The translations under genes were made by a program, and so were the position numbers. 33,175 bases of DNA, from positions 1-33,175 of the forward strand of contig CANPVF010000143.1 in the NCBI GenBank assembly GCA_947581645.1. Direction: 5' to 3'. The notes below the pieces were generated by a model. It was not told the DNA's origin. It did not search any database and worked only from the letters and a program-made list of their open reading frames with translations. The stretch comes from Candidatus Caribbeanibacter nitroreducens. GTDB taxonomy: Bacteria; Gemmatimonadota; Gemmatimonadetes; Palauibacterales; Palauibacteraceae. Each line of letters begins with the position of its first letter. The first letter of the stretch is position 1. Shown piece after piece: positions 7,914 to 15,938 of this stretch.

Positions 7914-9872
7914 ATGTCACGACCCCCGGCCCGCCTCTCCGTCGCGACCCTCGTTCTCGGCGCCGCTCTCCTCCTCGCGGGCTGCGGCCCCTCCGGAGAC
8001 CGGGGGAGTGCATCGGGCTCCGCCGCCCGGGTCGCCGACGAGGTGCGACAGCAGGTCACGCCCGAGGGCCTGGCCCGCTCGCTGGACTCCATCGTCCGGT
8101 ACGACCGCCGGTCCGGCACCGAGGGCGAGGCCCGGGCTCTGGACTTCATCCTCCGGGAGCTGCGGGCCGAGGGGATCCCGGCGCGCGTGGACACGTTCAG
8201 CGCCTACGTCTCGGACCCCGTCTCCGCCTCCGTGGAGGTCCCGGCCGCGGACCCGGAGTTCTCGCCGGAGGCCCTCACGGTCTCGTTCGCCGGCTCGGCC
8301 GAGGCCCTGACCGCGCCGCTGGTGGACGTGGGGGGCGCCGACGCCCTGCCGGCGCTGGCCGTGGCGACGGGCGAGCGGCTCCTGCTGGAGTGCGAGCTCG
8401 ACGCCGAGCTCCGGCGCCCCACGGGGATCCCCGGCGGCGTGCAGGCCGGGACCACCGCCGGGGCAGGGGGCGAGCGGACGTGTCCGGAGGCGCCGGACCT
8501 CCGCGGGAAGATCGCCATGGTCGAGGCTCTCCCCATTCCCGAGACCGCGTGGAAGCTGGAGCGGCTCGGGGCCGTCGGAGCGATCTTCGTGAACCCCGAG
8601 GACCGCCTGAACGCGCTCATCACCACCACCCTGTGGGCGGGCCCGTCGCTTCGGAACCAGCATCGGATTCCGTCCCTCCCCCTGGCCGAGGTGACGCAGG
8701 GCGACGGCCAGCGCCTGCGGTCCATGCTGGAGGAGGAGCCGGGGCTCCGGGTGCGTCTCACCTCGGAGGTGGAGACGCGCTGGAAGCCCCTGCGGCTGGT
8801 GCAGGCGGCCATACCGGCGGAGAACCCCGTTGGCAGCTTCGCCGTCCTCGGTGGACACATCGATTCCTGGTGGCAGGGCGCCACCGACGAGGCCGCCTCC
8901 AACGCGGCGATGCTCGAGCTGGCGCGGGCCTTCTGGGATCAGCGGGAGCGGCTCCGCCGCGGGCTGGTGGTGGCGTGGTGGCCCGGACACAGCAACGCCC
9001 GCTACGCGGGCTCGAAGTGGTACGCCGACCACCACTTCCAGCAGCTGCGGCAGCGGGCGGTGGCGTACCTGAACGTGGACGGCATCGGCCAGCGTGAGGC
9101 GTCGACCTTCGACGCGGCGACCACGGTCTCCCTGGCCGACGTGGCCCGGAACGCGGTGCAGGAGGTCTCCGGCCAGCGGATCGAGCCGGACCGGCCGGTG
9201 CGGAACTCAGACCAGTCCTTCAACGGCATCGGGCTTCCGCTCCTCCAGATCTACCACCGGCGTCCGGACAGCCTGGGCGGATACTGGTGGTGGCACAGCC
9301 GGGAGGACACCCGCGACAAGATCGACGCCTCGGTCCTGGACGCGGACGCCGGGGCCTACGCCGGTGCGCTGTCGCGCCTGCTGGTGTCCCCGCGGCTGCC
9401 CGTGGATCCGGTGGACCAGGTGGACTACCTGGGCCAGCTCCTGCACGACCGGCAGGCGACGGCCTCGGGGCGCCTCGACCTGAGCGCGGAGATCAAGCTG
9501 CAGGCGCGCCTGCTTGAGGCGGTGGAGGGCGTCGAGGAGGCTCTCCCGCCGGAGCCGGACGAGCGGGTGAACCTCTCGCGGCTCCGGGTCCTCCGCCCGG
9601 TGCACCGCGTGCTCTACACGCTGGGCGGCAGCTATCATCCGGACCCGTCGGTGAACCTCGGGCCGCTGCCGGGCCTGGAGCCCGTGGACCGGCTGGCGGA
9701 GGCGGAGCCGGGGTCCCACCGGTACGAGGTGACGAGGCGAACGCTGGTGCGGGAGCGGAACCGGGTAAACGAGGCCCTCCAGCGGTCCCTGGAGCGGGCG
9801 GAGCGTCTGCGGGCGCGTCTCGTGGCCGGCGGCGGGACGGGGAACGGCTCGGACGGCGGAGGCGGGCGGTGA
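7914..9872 (+). CDS. M28-like (PA-domain) peptidase lipoprotein
   Basis: Exported zinc aminopeptidase-like protein of family M28. The signal peptide ends in a lipobox (LLLAGC). A protease-associated insert is likely at about residues 120-285, followed by the peptidase core. Expected metal ligands are H315 (GGHID), D325 (GATDEA), D389 (LNVD) and H461 (WWHSRED). Where typical M28 enzymes have the catalytic Glu-Glu pair, the sequence here is WWPGHSNARYAGS, with G358-H359-S360 and no glutamate. A helical C-terminal extension of about 160 residues, rich in Arg and Glu, follows. At 652 aa it is longer than a minimal M28 enzyme. The start ATG at 7914 is preceded by GGGAG. The next gene overlaps its stop as TGATG. 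The substituted active-site segment makes activity uncertain. Confidence 0.85.
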   Translation: MSRPPARLSVATLVLGAALLLAGCGPSGDRGSASGSAARVADEVRQQVTPEGLARSLDSIVRYDRRSGTEGEARALDFILRELRAEGIPARVDTFSAYVSDPVSASVEVPAADPEFSPEALTVSFAGSAEALTAPLVDVGGADALPALAVATGERLLLECELDAELRRPTGIPGGVQAGTTAGAGGERTCPEAPDLRGKIAMVEALPIPETAWKLERLGAVGAIFVNPEDRLNALITTTLWAGPSLRNQHRIPSLPLAEVTQGDGQRLRSMLEEEPGLRVRLTSEVETRWKPLRLVQAAIPAENPVGSFAVLGGHIDSWWQGATDEAASNAAMLELARAFWDQRERLRRGLVVAWWPGHSNARYAGSKWYADHHFQQLRQRAVAYLNVDGIGQREASTFDAATTVSLADVARNAVQEVSGQRIEPDRPVRNSDQSFNGIGLPLLQIYHRRPDSLGGYWWWHSREDTRDKIDASVLDADAGAYAGALSRLLVSPRLPVDPVDQVDYLGQLLHDRQATASGRLDLSAEIKLQARLLEAVEGVEEALPPEPDERVNLSRLRVLRPVHRVLYTLGGSYHPDPSVNLGPLPGLEPVDRLAEAEPGSHRYEVTRRTLVRERNRVNEALQRSLERAERLRARLVAGGGTGNGSDGGGGR

Positions 9873-10132
9873 TGACCGGGAGCAAGGCCTCCTTCTGGCG
9901 GCTGGCCATCGTGGCCACCGGCGTCCTGGCGGGGCTCAAGCTGTCCGGCCACGTGGGCTGGCCCTGGCTGTGGGTCACCGCGCCCCTCTGGCTTCCGCTG
10001 CTCATCTCCGTGGGGGTGCGGCTCGCGCTGCTCGTGCTGATCATCGGCGCCCTGTGGCTCATCGACCCGGGCGGCATGATGACCGAGATACAGGCGCTGG
10101 CGACGCAGCTCAGCTCCTGGCTCGCACAGTAG
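9872..10132 (+). CDS. Small two-helix membrane protein
   Basis: An 86-residue protein with two hydrophobic segments: residues about 8-25, then about 30-65, which includes a Trp-rich WPWLWVTAPLWLP turn. The turn resembles small membrane proteins annotated as transmembrane Fragile-X-F-associated, but I hold that loosely. The ATG overlaps the stop of the peptidase gene by one base, with GGCGGAGG upstream; a GTG one codon earlier is also possible. It sits 13 bases before the SolA-like oxidase gene, so it is probably part of the same transcript. No function can be assigned. Confidence 0.75.
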   Translation: MTGSKASFWRLAIVATGVLAGLKLSGHVGWPWLWVTAPLWLPLLISVGVRLALLVLIIGALWLIDPGGMMTEIQALATQLSSWLAQ

Positions 10133-10145
10133 CGCGAGGGCCAGC

Positions 10146-11300
10146 GTGTCCCGGCCCGGGTGCGACGTTCTGGTCGTGGGCCTCGGGGTGGCCGGTAGCG
10201 CCGCCGCCCGGGAGCTCGCGCGGCGCGGCCTGAGCGTCGTCGGGCTCGACCGCTTCGGGCCCGATCACCGCCGGGGCTCCTCCCACGGGGAGAGTCGTCT
10301 CTTCCGGCTCCTGTATCACGAGGCGTCGCACTACGTGCCGCTCCTGCGGCGTGCGCGGGCGGACTGGGCCGAGCTGGAGGAGGAGGCGGGCCGCGAGCTC
10401 CTCCTGGAGACCGGCGGGCTCGCCGTCGGACCCCCCGGCGGGGCGCTGGTCACCGGCTGCCTGTCGACGGCCGCCGAGCACGGACTGGCCTTCGACCGCC
10501 TCACCCCGGTGGAGACCCGCCGGCGGTTCCCGGCCTTTCGGCCGGGTGCGGAGCAGGAGGCTCTCGTGGATCCGGCCGCCGGCGTGCTTCGCGCCGATCG
10601 CTGTGTCGCGGCGCTGCGTGCGGGGGCCCGACGGGCCGGCGCCGAGCTGCGGTTCCGAGAGCCGGTCCGGAGATGGAGCCTCCGCGGCGACGGCCTGACG
10701 GTGGAGACCGGCGGTGGAGAGCTGCGGGCCGGGGGGCTGCTCGTGGCCGCCGGGGGGTGGACCGCCGACCTGCTGGAGGAGGCCGGCGAGCCGCGTCCTC
10801 CGCTCACCGTGGAGCGTCAGACCGTCCATCGCTTCCCGGCGCCCGGTGGGGGCGAGTACGGGCCGGAGCGGTTTCCCGTCTTCCTCCTGGAGCGGGGTGG
10901 AGACGCGGGGCCCATGGCCTACGGTGTCCCGGACCTGGGGCGCGGGGTGAAGGTGGCCGTCCACCACGACGGGGAGCAGAGCCCGCGCCCGGAGGACGTC
11001 CGTCGCCGTCTCGACCCGGACGAGGCGGGGCGGGCCCGCGGCGCCGTGGACGACCTCCTACCGGCGCTCGGAGCGTCGCCCCTGGACGGCGAGATCTGTC
11101 TCTACACCGACACGCCGGACCGGGACTTCCTGATCGATCGGCTCGGAACGGACGGTCCGCCCGTGGTCGTGGCCACCGGCTTCTCGGGCCATGGCTTCAA
11201 GTTCGGCCCGGTCGTGGGTCGGGTGGCCGCGGACCTCCTCACGGGAGAGCGCCCGGAGGTCGACACGACGCCGTTCCGCCTGGGGCGATGGAGCGGATGA
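10146..11300 (+). CDS. SolA-like flavin oxidase (monomeric sarcosine / N-methyl amino acid oxidase)
   Basis: FAD-dependent amine oxidase that demethylates N-methyl amino acids to the free amino acid, formaldehyde and peroxide; cytoplasmic, no signal. The dinucleotide-binding motif GLGVAGSAAARE is near residue 12 and the flavin-contact motif GSSHGESRLFR near 44. C318 in CLYTDTPDRDF matches the cysteine that covalently holds FAD in monomeric sarcosine oxidase (C315). K352 in GFSGHGFKFGP matches the oxygen-activating lysine (K348). Length 384 aa is typical. The start is GTG 10146 with GAGGG upstream. Sarcosine, N-methyltryptophan or another N-methyl amino acid could be the substrate; the sequence does not decide. 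It is the last gene of its cluster, ending at a strong hairpin. Confidence 0.9.
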   Translation: MSRPGCDVLVVGLGVAGSAAARELARRGLSVVGLDRFGPDHRRGSSHGESRLFRLLYHEASHYVPLLRRARADWAELEEEAGRELLLETGGLAVGPPGGALVTGCLSTAAEHGLAFDRLTPVETRRRFPAFRPGAEQEALVDPAAGVLRADRCVAALRAGARRAGAELRFREPVRRWSLRGDGLTVETGGGELRAGGLLVAAGGWTADLLEEAGEPRPPLTVERQTVHRFPAPGGGEYGPERFPVFLLERGGDAGPMAYGVPDLGRGVKVAVHHDGEQSPRPEDVRRRLDPDEAGRARGAVDDLLPALGASPLDGEICLYTDTPDRDFLIDRLGTDGPPVVVATGFSGHGFKFGPVVGRVAADLLTGERPEVDTTPFRLGRWSG

Positions 11301-11336
11301 GCGGCGGGGACCGGCCGTCGTCCGTGTCCCCGCCGC
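11301..11336. terminator. Bidirectional terminator hairpin between convergent genes
   Basis: A perfect 11-bp stem (GCGGCGGGGAC / GTCCCCGCCGC) with a 14-base loop starts at the base after the oxidase stop and ends 12 bases before the dodecin stop on the other strand. It can serve both converging transcripts. Confidence 0.7.
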
Positions 11337-11348
11337 GCCCTCTTCGCG

Positions 11349-11552
11349 TCAGCCCTCGTACTTGAAGGAGACCTTCACTCTGGCCCGGTAGGCCTGCACC
11401 CGGCCGTCCTCGATGACCATGTCCAGCTCCTCGACCTCGGCCACGCGCAGGTCGCGGAGGCTGTCGGAGGCCCGGTCGACGGCCTGCTGGGCCGCGTCCT
11501 CCCAGGATTCCTCGCTGGTCCCGACGAGCTCGATGCGCTTGTACACGCTCAT
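11349..11552 (-). CDS. Dodecin
   Basis: A 67-residue flavin-binding protein that assembles into hollow dodecamers which store and protect flavins. The sequence starts MSVYKRIELVGTSEESW and has the family's SLRDLRVAEVEELDMVIEDG core and a closing KVSFKYE strand. Length matches the family (about 65-71 aa). ATG at 11552 with AGGGAG about 7 bases upstream. It lies 112 bases downstream of the acyltransferase gene, far enough for its own promoter. The flavoprotein oxidase gene that converges on it may be coincidental. Confidence 0.93.
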   Translation of the reverse strand: MSVYKRIELVGTSEESWEDAAQQAVDRASDSLRDLRVAEVEELDMVIEDGRVQAYRARVKVSFKYEG

Positions 11553-11664
11553 GGCGTTCTCCCTTCGGAGTGGTGAGTGAACCGGGTGGAGCCGACGCTC
11601 CGCCCGTAGACGAGGCACGAATGTTAGGGACCGGCCGGCCGAGGGGAAGCCGGGCGGGACGAGG

Positions 11665-12303
11665 TCAGTCGGTTCCGTCCGCCGAGGCCCGCACGGGGCC
11701 CTGGTTCTCGGGCCGCTTTCCCCGCTTGTCGGCATAGAAGTCACGGATCCTCTCCATGTCGGCCTCCACGTCGCCGGTGGGCTGGATCCAGCCGCCGACG
11801 CCGGTGCGGCGGTTCGGGTAGTCGGCGTAGCCCAGGGCGATGGGGACGCCGGCCTGGCGGGCGATGTGGTAGAAGCCGGTCTTCCACCGCTCGGTGGGCG
11901 AGCGGGTCCCCTCGGGCGCGATGACCAGCACGAAGGGCTCGTTCCGCTCCTCGGCCCGCCGGAAGCGCTCCACGATCTGGCTCACGAAGTCCGTGCTCAC
12001 CCGCCGGTCCACCGGAACCCCGCCCAGGGCCCGCATCAGCGGTCCCATGGGACCGCGGAAGAGCGTGTGCTTGCCCACCCAGCGCGGGGGGAAGCCCAGG
12101 GCCAGCATGGCGGCCAGGCCCACGGCCAGGTCCCAGTTCGTGGTGTGCGGTGCGCCGATGCATACGTACCGGGGCACGGGCGGCAGGCGCTCCTCCACGC
12201 TCCACCCGACGAGGCGCAGGAGGCCGCGGCCGAGCTTCTGTCGGAGCGTCCGCGCCGCGGGCGGGTCGCTGTCATCCCCCGGCTCGCTCGCTTCCGGACT
12301 CAA
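11665..12303 (-). CDS. Lysophospholipid acyltransferase (PlsC-like)
   Basis: Membrane-associated acyltransferase that likely acylates a glycerophospholipid or related acceptor. The HX4D motif is H53-TTNW-D58 and the EGTR motif is E131-G-T-R134. The segment GKHTLFRGPMGPLMRALGGVPVDR between them is typical of the family. Length is 212 aa. The start is taken as the TTG at 12303, which overlaps the ligase stop as TTGA and has GGAGGAG about 5 bases upstream. No ATG or GTG codon lies in frame near the start. Coupling to the acyl-CoA ligase suggests the ligase supplies the acyl donor. The C-terminal 15 residues are polar. The acceptor is unknown. Confidence 0.88.
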   Translation of the reverse strand: MSPEASEPGDDSDPPAARTLRQKLGRGLLRLVGWSVEERLPPVPRYVCIGAPHTTNWDLAVGLAAMLALGFPPRWVGKHTLFRGPMGPLMRALGGVPVDRRVSTDFVSQIVERFRRAEERNEPFVLVIAPEGTRSPTERWKTGFYHIARQAGVPIALGYADYPNRRTGVGGWIQPTGDVEADMERIRDFYADKRGKRPENQGPVRASADGTD

Positions 12304-13871
12304 GCGGACTCCTCCACCAGCTCGCGACGCAGGATCTTGCCGGACGCCGAGGTGGGGATCTCGTCCCGGAACGTGACGCGCCGGACCTTCTTGTACGGGG
12401 CCACCCGCTCGGCGACGTAGTCGATGACGTCCCGGCTCTCCAGGCCGGCGCCGTCCTCCCGGACCACGAACGCCTTCGGCACCTCGCCGGCCTCGTCGTG
12501 GGGCGAGGGCACGACGGCGGCGTCGGCGATCCGCGGATGGGACTGGAGCACGGCCTCGATCTCGGCCGGCGGCACCTGGTAGCCCTTGTACTTGATCAGC
12601 TCCTTCACCCGGTCCACGACGTACAGGTAGCCGTCCGCGTCCGCGCGGCCCACGTCCCCGGTGCGCAGCCAGCCGTCGTCGGTGAGGGTCCGGTCCGTGG
12701 CCCGGGGGCGATCCAGGTATCCGCGCATCACCTGAGGGCCCTGGATCCACACCTCGCCGCGCCGGTCCGGGCCCAGCGGCTCCCCGGTGTCCAGGTCGAC
12801 GATCTTCATGCGCGTGTTCGGGAGCGGCGGGCCCACCGAGCCCGCCCGGTTGTCGCCCGGCGGGTTCGTGTGGGTGACGGGACTTGTCTCCGTGAGGCCG
12901 TAGCCCTGCCGCACCCGGCAGCCGAGCCTCGCCGCACACTGCTCCTGCACCTCGGCCCCGAGGGGGGCGGCGCCGGATCCGACGACCCGGAGCGAGCCGA
13001 GGTCGTACCGGTCCACCTCCGGGGAGCGGGCCAGCTCCCGGATGATGGGCGGCACCAGGTTCGCCCGCGTGACGCCGTGCTCCTCGATCAGGCCCAGCGT
13101 CTCCTCCAGCCGGTAGCGCGGCACCGTCACCACCGTGGCGCCCTCCCGCAGGCCGACGCTCATGACCACGATCATGCCGTAGATGTGGAAGAAGGGGAGG
13201 ACCCCGAGGAGGACCTCGCCCCCGTCCAGGGGATCGGAGGCCCGGTACTGCTCCACGTTGGCCACCAGGTTCCGGTGGGTGAGCTTCACCCCCTTGGGGA
13301 AGCCGGTGGTGCCGCTGGAGTAGGGGAGACAGGCCAGGTCCTCCGCCGGATCGACGGCCGCTCCCGGGGGCGGGGCCGTCCCGTCGTTCCGCGGGACGTC
13401 GCCGGAGGGCGTCCATCCGTCGCCGTCCGGGGCCAGGGCCGGGAGCCCCAGGACGTCCTCCACCCCGGCCTCGCGGGCGGCGACCCGGGCCTTCTCCATG
13501 CTCTCCGGCGCGGCGGCGAGCAGTCGGGCCCCGGCGTCTCCCAGCTGGCGGGACATCTCGCCGGCGGTCCACAGTGGGTTCAGCGTCGTGACGGACCCGC
13601 CGGCGGTGAGGGCGGCGTGGAACGCCACGGCGAACTCGGGGACGTTCGGGCTCACCAGCCCCAGCACGTCGCCGGAGCCGAACCCCCGTCGGGCCAGCTC
13701 CCCGCCCGCGGCACGGATGGCGGTCCGGAGGCCGCCGTAGGTCAGCCGGCGGCCCGTGGGGCCGTCGATGAAGGCGACCCGGTCGGGGTGGCGTTCGACC
13801 CGGGAGAGGACGAGCTCCGTCAGGGAGGCGTCGGGAATCGTCACCGGGTCTCGGGGGCTCTCGAAGATCAT
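12300..13871 (-). CDS. Acyl-CoA ligase (4-coumarate/long-chain fatty acid-CoA ligase-like, AMP-forming)
   Basis: ANL-superfamily enzyme that activates a carboxylic acid to its CoA thioester through an acyl-adenylate. The P-loop YSSGTTGFPKG is at about residues 184-194. Further motifs are QGYGLTETSP, TGDVGRADADGYLYVVDR with KELIKYKGYQVPPAEIE, and the catalytic-lysine region PTSASGKILRR near the end. Length 523 aa is usual for 4-coumarate-CoA-ligase-like and medium/long-chain fatty acid ligases. ATG at 13871; no strong ribosome site is visible. It follows the CNNM gene by 32 bases and overlaps the acyltransferase by 4, giving a three-gene unit. Substrate is uncertain; the neighbour argues for a fatty acid over a phenylpropanoid. 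Confidence 0.9.
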   Translation of the reverse strand: MIFESPRDPVTIPDASLTELVLSRVERHPDRVAFIDGPTGRRLTYGGLRTAIRAAGGELARRGFGSGDVLGLVSPNVPEFAVAFHAALTAGGSVTTLNPLWTAGEMSRQLGDAGARLLAAAPESMEKARVAAREAGVEDVLGLPALAPDGDGWTPSGDVPRNDGTAPPPGAAVDPAEDLACLPYSSGTTGFPKGVKLTHRNLVANVEQYRASDPLDGGEVLLGVLPFFHIYGMIVVMSVGLREGATVVTVPRYRLEETLGLIEEHGVTRANLVPPIIRELARSPEVDRYDLGSLRVVGSGAAPLGAEVQEQCAARLGCRVRQGYGLTETSPVTHTNPPGDNRAGSVGPPLPNTRMKIVDLDTGEPLGPDRRGEVWIQGPQVMRGYLDRPRATDRTLTDDGWLRTGDVGRADADGYLYVVDRVKELIKYKGYQVPPAEIEAVLQSHPRIADAAVVPSPHDEAGEVPKAFVVREDGAGLESRDVIDYVAERVAPYKKVRRVTFRDEIPTSASGKILRRELVEESA

Positions 13872-13903
13872 GGCCCGCACAACATAGCAGGATCCCGTCG
13901 CCG

Positions 13904-14962
13904 TCAGTCCAGTGGATCCTCCACGTCCCCGGCGATGGCCTCGAAGGCGTCGGTGATCGTCACCAGTCCGGTGACGCGCTCCCCACTCCGGACCAGGGCC
14001 AGCTCCTGCCCCTCCTGCTGCAGGCGGTCGATGACCTCGCTCACGGGCCGGGCCTCGTCGACGAAGACGGCGTCGGCGGCCAGGTCGAGGAGCTCCGCCT
14101 CGCCGGACCGGAGCGCCTCCAGGTGCCCGAAGAGGGCCGGAACGTAGACCACGCCCGGCACTCCGCCCTCCTCGGAGCGGCACAGGGGATACCGCACGTG
14201 CCGGCTGCGTCCGATCTCCCGGAGGTTCTCCTCCACGGTCCTCTCCAGCGAGAGGACCGCGGCTTCCCCCCGCGGGATCATGATGTCGCGGACCGGCCTG
14301 CTCCCGATGTCCAGCGTGTTCAGGACTTCCTGGCGTCTCTCCTCCGACATCCGGCCACGGCTCAGCACCTCCCGCACCTGGCGCCGCACCTCTCCGGGAC
14401 CGGAGCCGTCCTCGGCATCGGCGTCGGACTCGGTCCAGGATCGAGTGATCTCGACGCCGAACAGCCCGAGGGTGCCCTTCGCCAGTCCGTCTCCGAGATA
14501 GATGAACGGCGAGGTGATTCTCGTCCACCACCGGAGGGGGACCGCCAGGCGCTCCAGCACCGCCAGGGGCTTCTCGACACCGAGATAGGTGGGCGCCTGC
14601 TCGCCCCAGATCTTGTGCACGAGGTTGATGAAGACGACCGCCACGACGACGGCCGTGAGGTGCCGGGCCGTCCCGCCGACGGGGGCCCAGCCGACGCCGA
14701 GCTCGAACAGGCGGGTGACGGCGGGCTCGGCCACGATCCCCAGGAGGATGCTGCTGGAGGTGATGCCCAGCTGACACCCGGTGAGATGGATCTCCAGGCG
14801 CTCCGTCATCTCCCACGCCTCACGGAGGCCCGGGCGGTCGGCCACCTCGTCCTCGGAGAACTGTCGGAGGCGAGTCAGCGCGAATTCGGCCGCGACGAAG
14901 AAGGCGTTCGAGGCCACCAGGAGGACGCCGCCGGCGAGTCTCAGGATCAGCTCCAGGCTCAT
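13904..14962 (-). CDS. CNNM/CBS-domain membrane protein (hemolysin C / CorB-like)
   Basis: Inner-membrane protein of the CNNM transporter family, often linked to magnesium or cobalt efflux. The start reads MSLELILRLAGG with NAFFVAAEFALTRLR, the usual first helix, and the hallmark QLGITSSSILLGIVAEP follows near residue 70. Where relatives usually have GELVPK it has GEQAPT. A cytoplasmic pair of CBS domains spans about 210-350. The protein ends right after the second CBS domain and lacks the CorC_HlyC domain many relatives carry. ATG 14962 (352 aa) was chosen because the first helix begins there; the frame is open further upstream, but that part is Arg/Pro-rich without family features. It is likely the first gene of the unit with the acyl-CoA ligase. 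Confidence 0.85.
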   Translation of the reverse strand: MSLELILRLAGGVLLVASNAFFVAAEFALTRLRQFSEDEVADRPGLREAWEMTERLEIHLTGCQLGITSSSILLGIVAEPAVTRLFELGVGWAPVGGTARHLTAVVVAVVFINLVHKIWGEQAPTYLGVEKPLAVLERLAVPLRWWTRITSPFIYLGDGLAKGTLGLFGVEITRSWTESDADAEDGSGPGEVRRQVREVLSRGRMSEERRQEVLNTLDIGSRPVRDIMIPRGEAAVLSLERTVEENLREIGRSRHVRYPLCRSEEGGVPGVVYVPALFGHLEALRSGEAELLDLAADAVFVDEARPVSEVIDRLQQEGQELALVRSGERVTGLVTITDAFEAIAGDVEDPLD

Positions 14963-15103
14963 GCTCGGTCCGGTGGTGATGGGGGCATCGAGGGGCCCGG
15001 CGGACGGACGGCGGTCGGGGACGACGGGACCTTCGCTCTGCCAGCGCCGCGCGGGCCCGGGGCGGACCCGCTGGGAACGAAACAATCGTTCCGGCCGCGA
15101 GCG

Positions 15104-15751
15104 TCAGGCCCCGCCGCTTCCGCCCGTGGCCGTGGTGTCCGTGTCGGCGCCCTCCGCTCCCGCCGGGTCGGGGGCGGGCCACGTGGTGACGACCACGGGA
15201 AGCGTCCGGAAGCGCTGGACCAGCGCGTCGGCGGCGGGGGCGGCGAACAGCATCACGCCCCCGGCGTTGGAGGGGAGGGTGATCTGGGAGGCGGCGGTCT
15301 CGCTCTCTGGTGTCACGGCGGCGTTGGGCGAGCCGATGCCGTCGGGACGCCAGCCGCTCGCCGGGAACCACTTCCCGGCAGGAGGCCAGTCGCCGCCGGC
15401 GATGCTGGAGGCGGACAGCGATTCCCCGGCCGTGGCCAGAGTCGGCGTCGTCGCGGCCCGGCCGAGGATCTCGCCGTCGCGGACGGCCACGGCGATCAGT
15501 CGGATCGGAACGCGGTCCATGGGGAGGGCCTCGCTGGACGTGAACTCCACGGACAGGTGCTCCGGGAGCTCCGCCCAGGAGAGCTCCTCCGGCGCCTCCT
15601 CCATCTGCCGGCTGAGCTCCTGTGAGACGGTGAGGCGGAGGGTGGGAGCCTCCTGCGCTCCCGCCGGAGCGGGGCCAAAGGGAGAGAAACCGGTCCGGGG
15701 AAGCACGGCGGCGACGGAGAAGAGGAGGAGGGCTTTGAGACCTCTCCGCAT
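15104..15751 (-). CDS. Hypothetical exported protein
   Basis: A 215-residue protein that I do not recognise. The N-terminus is a signal peptide (MRRGLKALLLFSVAAVL, cleavage near PAGAQ). The mature part has a predicted mixed alpha/beta pattern with few charged clusters, a Trp/Gly/Pro-rich middle (GGDWPPAGKWFPASGWRPDG), an ITLPSNAGGVMLFAAPAADALVQ segment and a Gly/Thr-rich tail. It has no cysteines, which fits a periplasmic or surface location. A near-consensus promoter lies about 50 bases upstream. It is divergent from the DUF5916 barrel gene and 141 bases upstream of the CNNM gene on the same strand. Coding status is supported by the signal peptide and promoter. Confidence 0.7.
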   Translation of the reverse strand: MRRGLKALLLFSVAAVLPRTGFSPFGPAPAGAQEAPTLRLTVSQELSRQMEEAPEELSWAELPEHLSVEFTSSEALPMDRVPIRLIAVAVRDGEILGRAATTPTLATAGESLSASSIAGGDWPPAGKWFPASGWRPDGIGSPNAAVTPESETAASQITLPSNAGGVMLFAAPAADALVQRFRTLPVVVTTWPAPDPAGAEGADTDTTATGGSGGA

Positions 15752-15798
15752 GGCGAACCTCCGGTCGGAGTCGACGGCTCGAGAATCCGTCCACTCTG

Positions 15799-15826
15799 AT
15801 TATACGGGACGCCGCGTATCTGTCAC
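15799..15826 (-). promoter_or_regulatory. Near-consensus sigma-70 promoter for the hypothetical exported protein
   Basis: On the minus strand, GTGACA (15826-15821) and a perfect TATAAT (15804-15799) are separated by 16 bases. Transcription would start near 15792, giving a leader of about 40 bases before the ATG at 15751. Such a clear -10 box is rare in this G+C-rich window. Confidence 0.65.
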
Positions 15827-15938
15827 GGTTCGCGGACGTGTACCGTAGCGGATACATTGCCGCTCGCGGCCTCCTTTCCGGGCAGGTCCGCAGGCCCCCG
15901 AACACGCCCGTCGCCAGATCACCCTCCGGAAGAGATCC

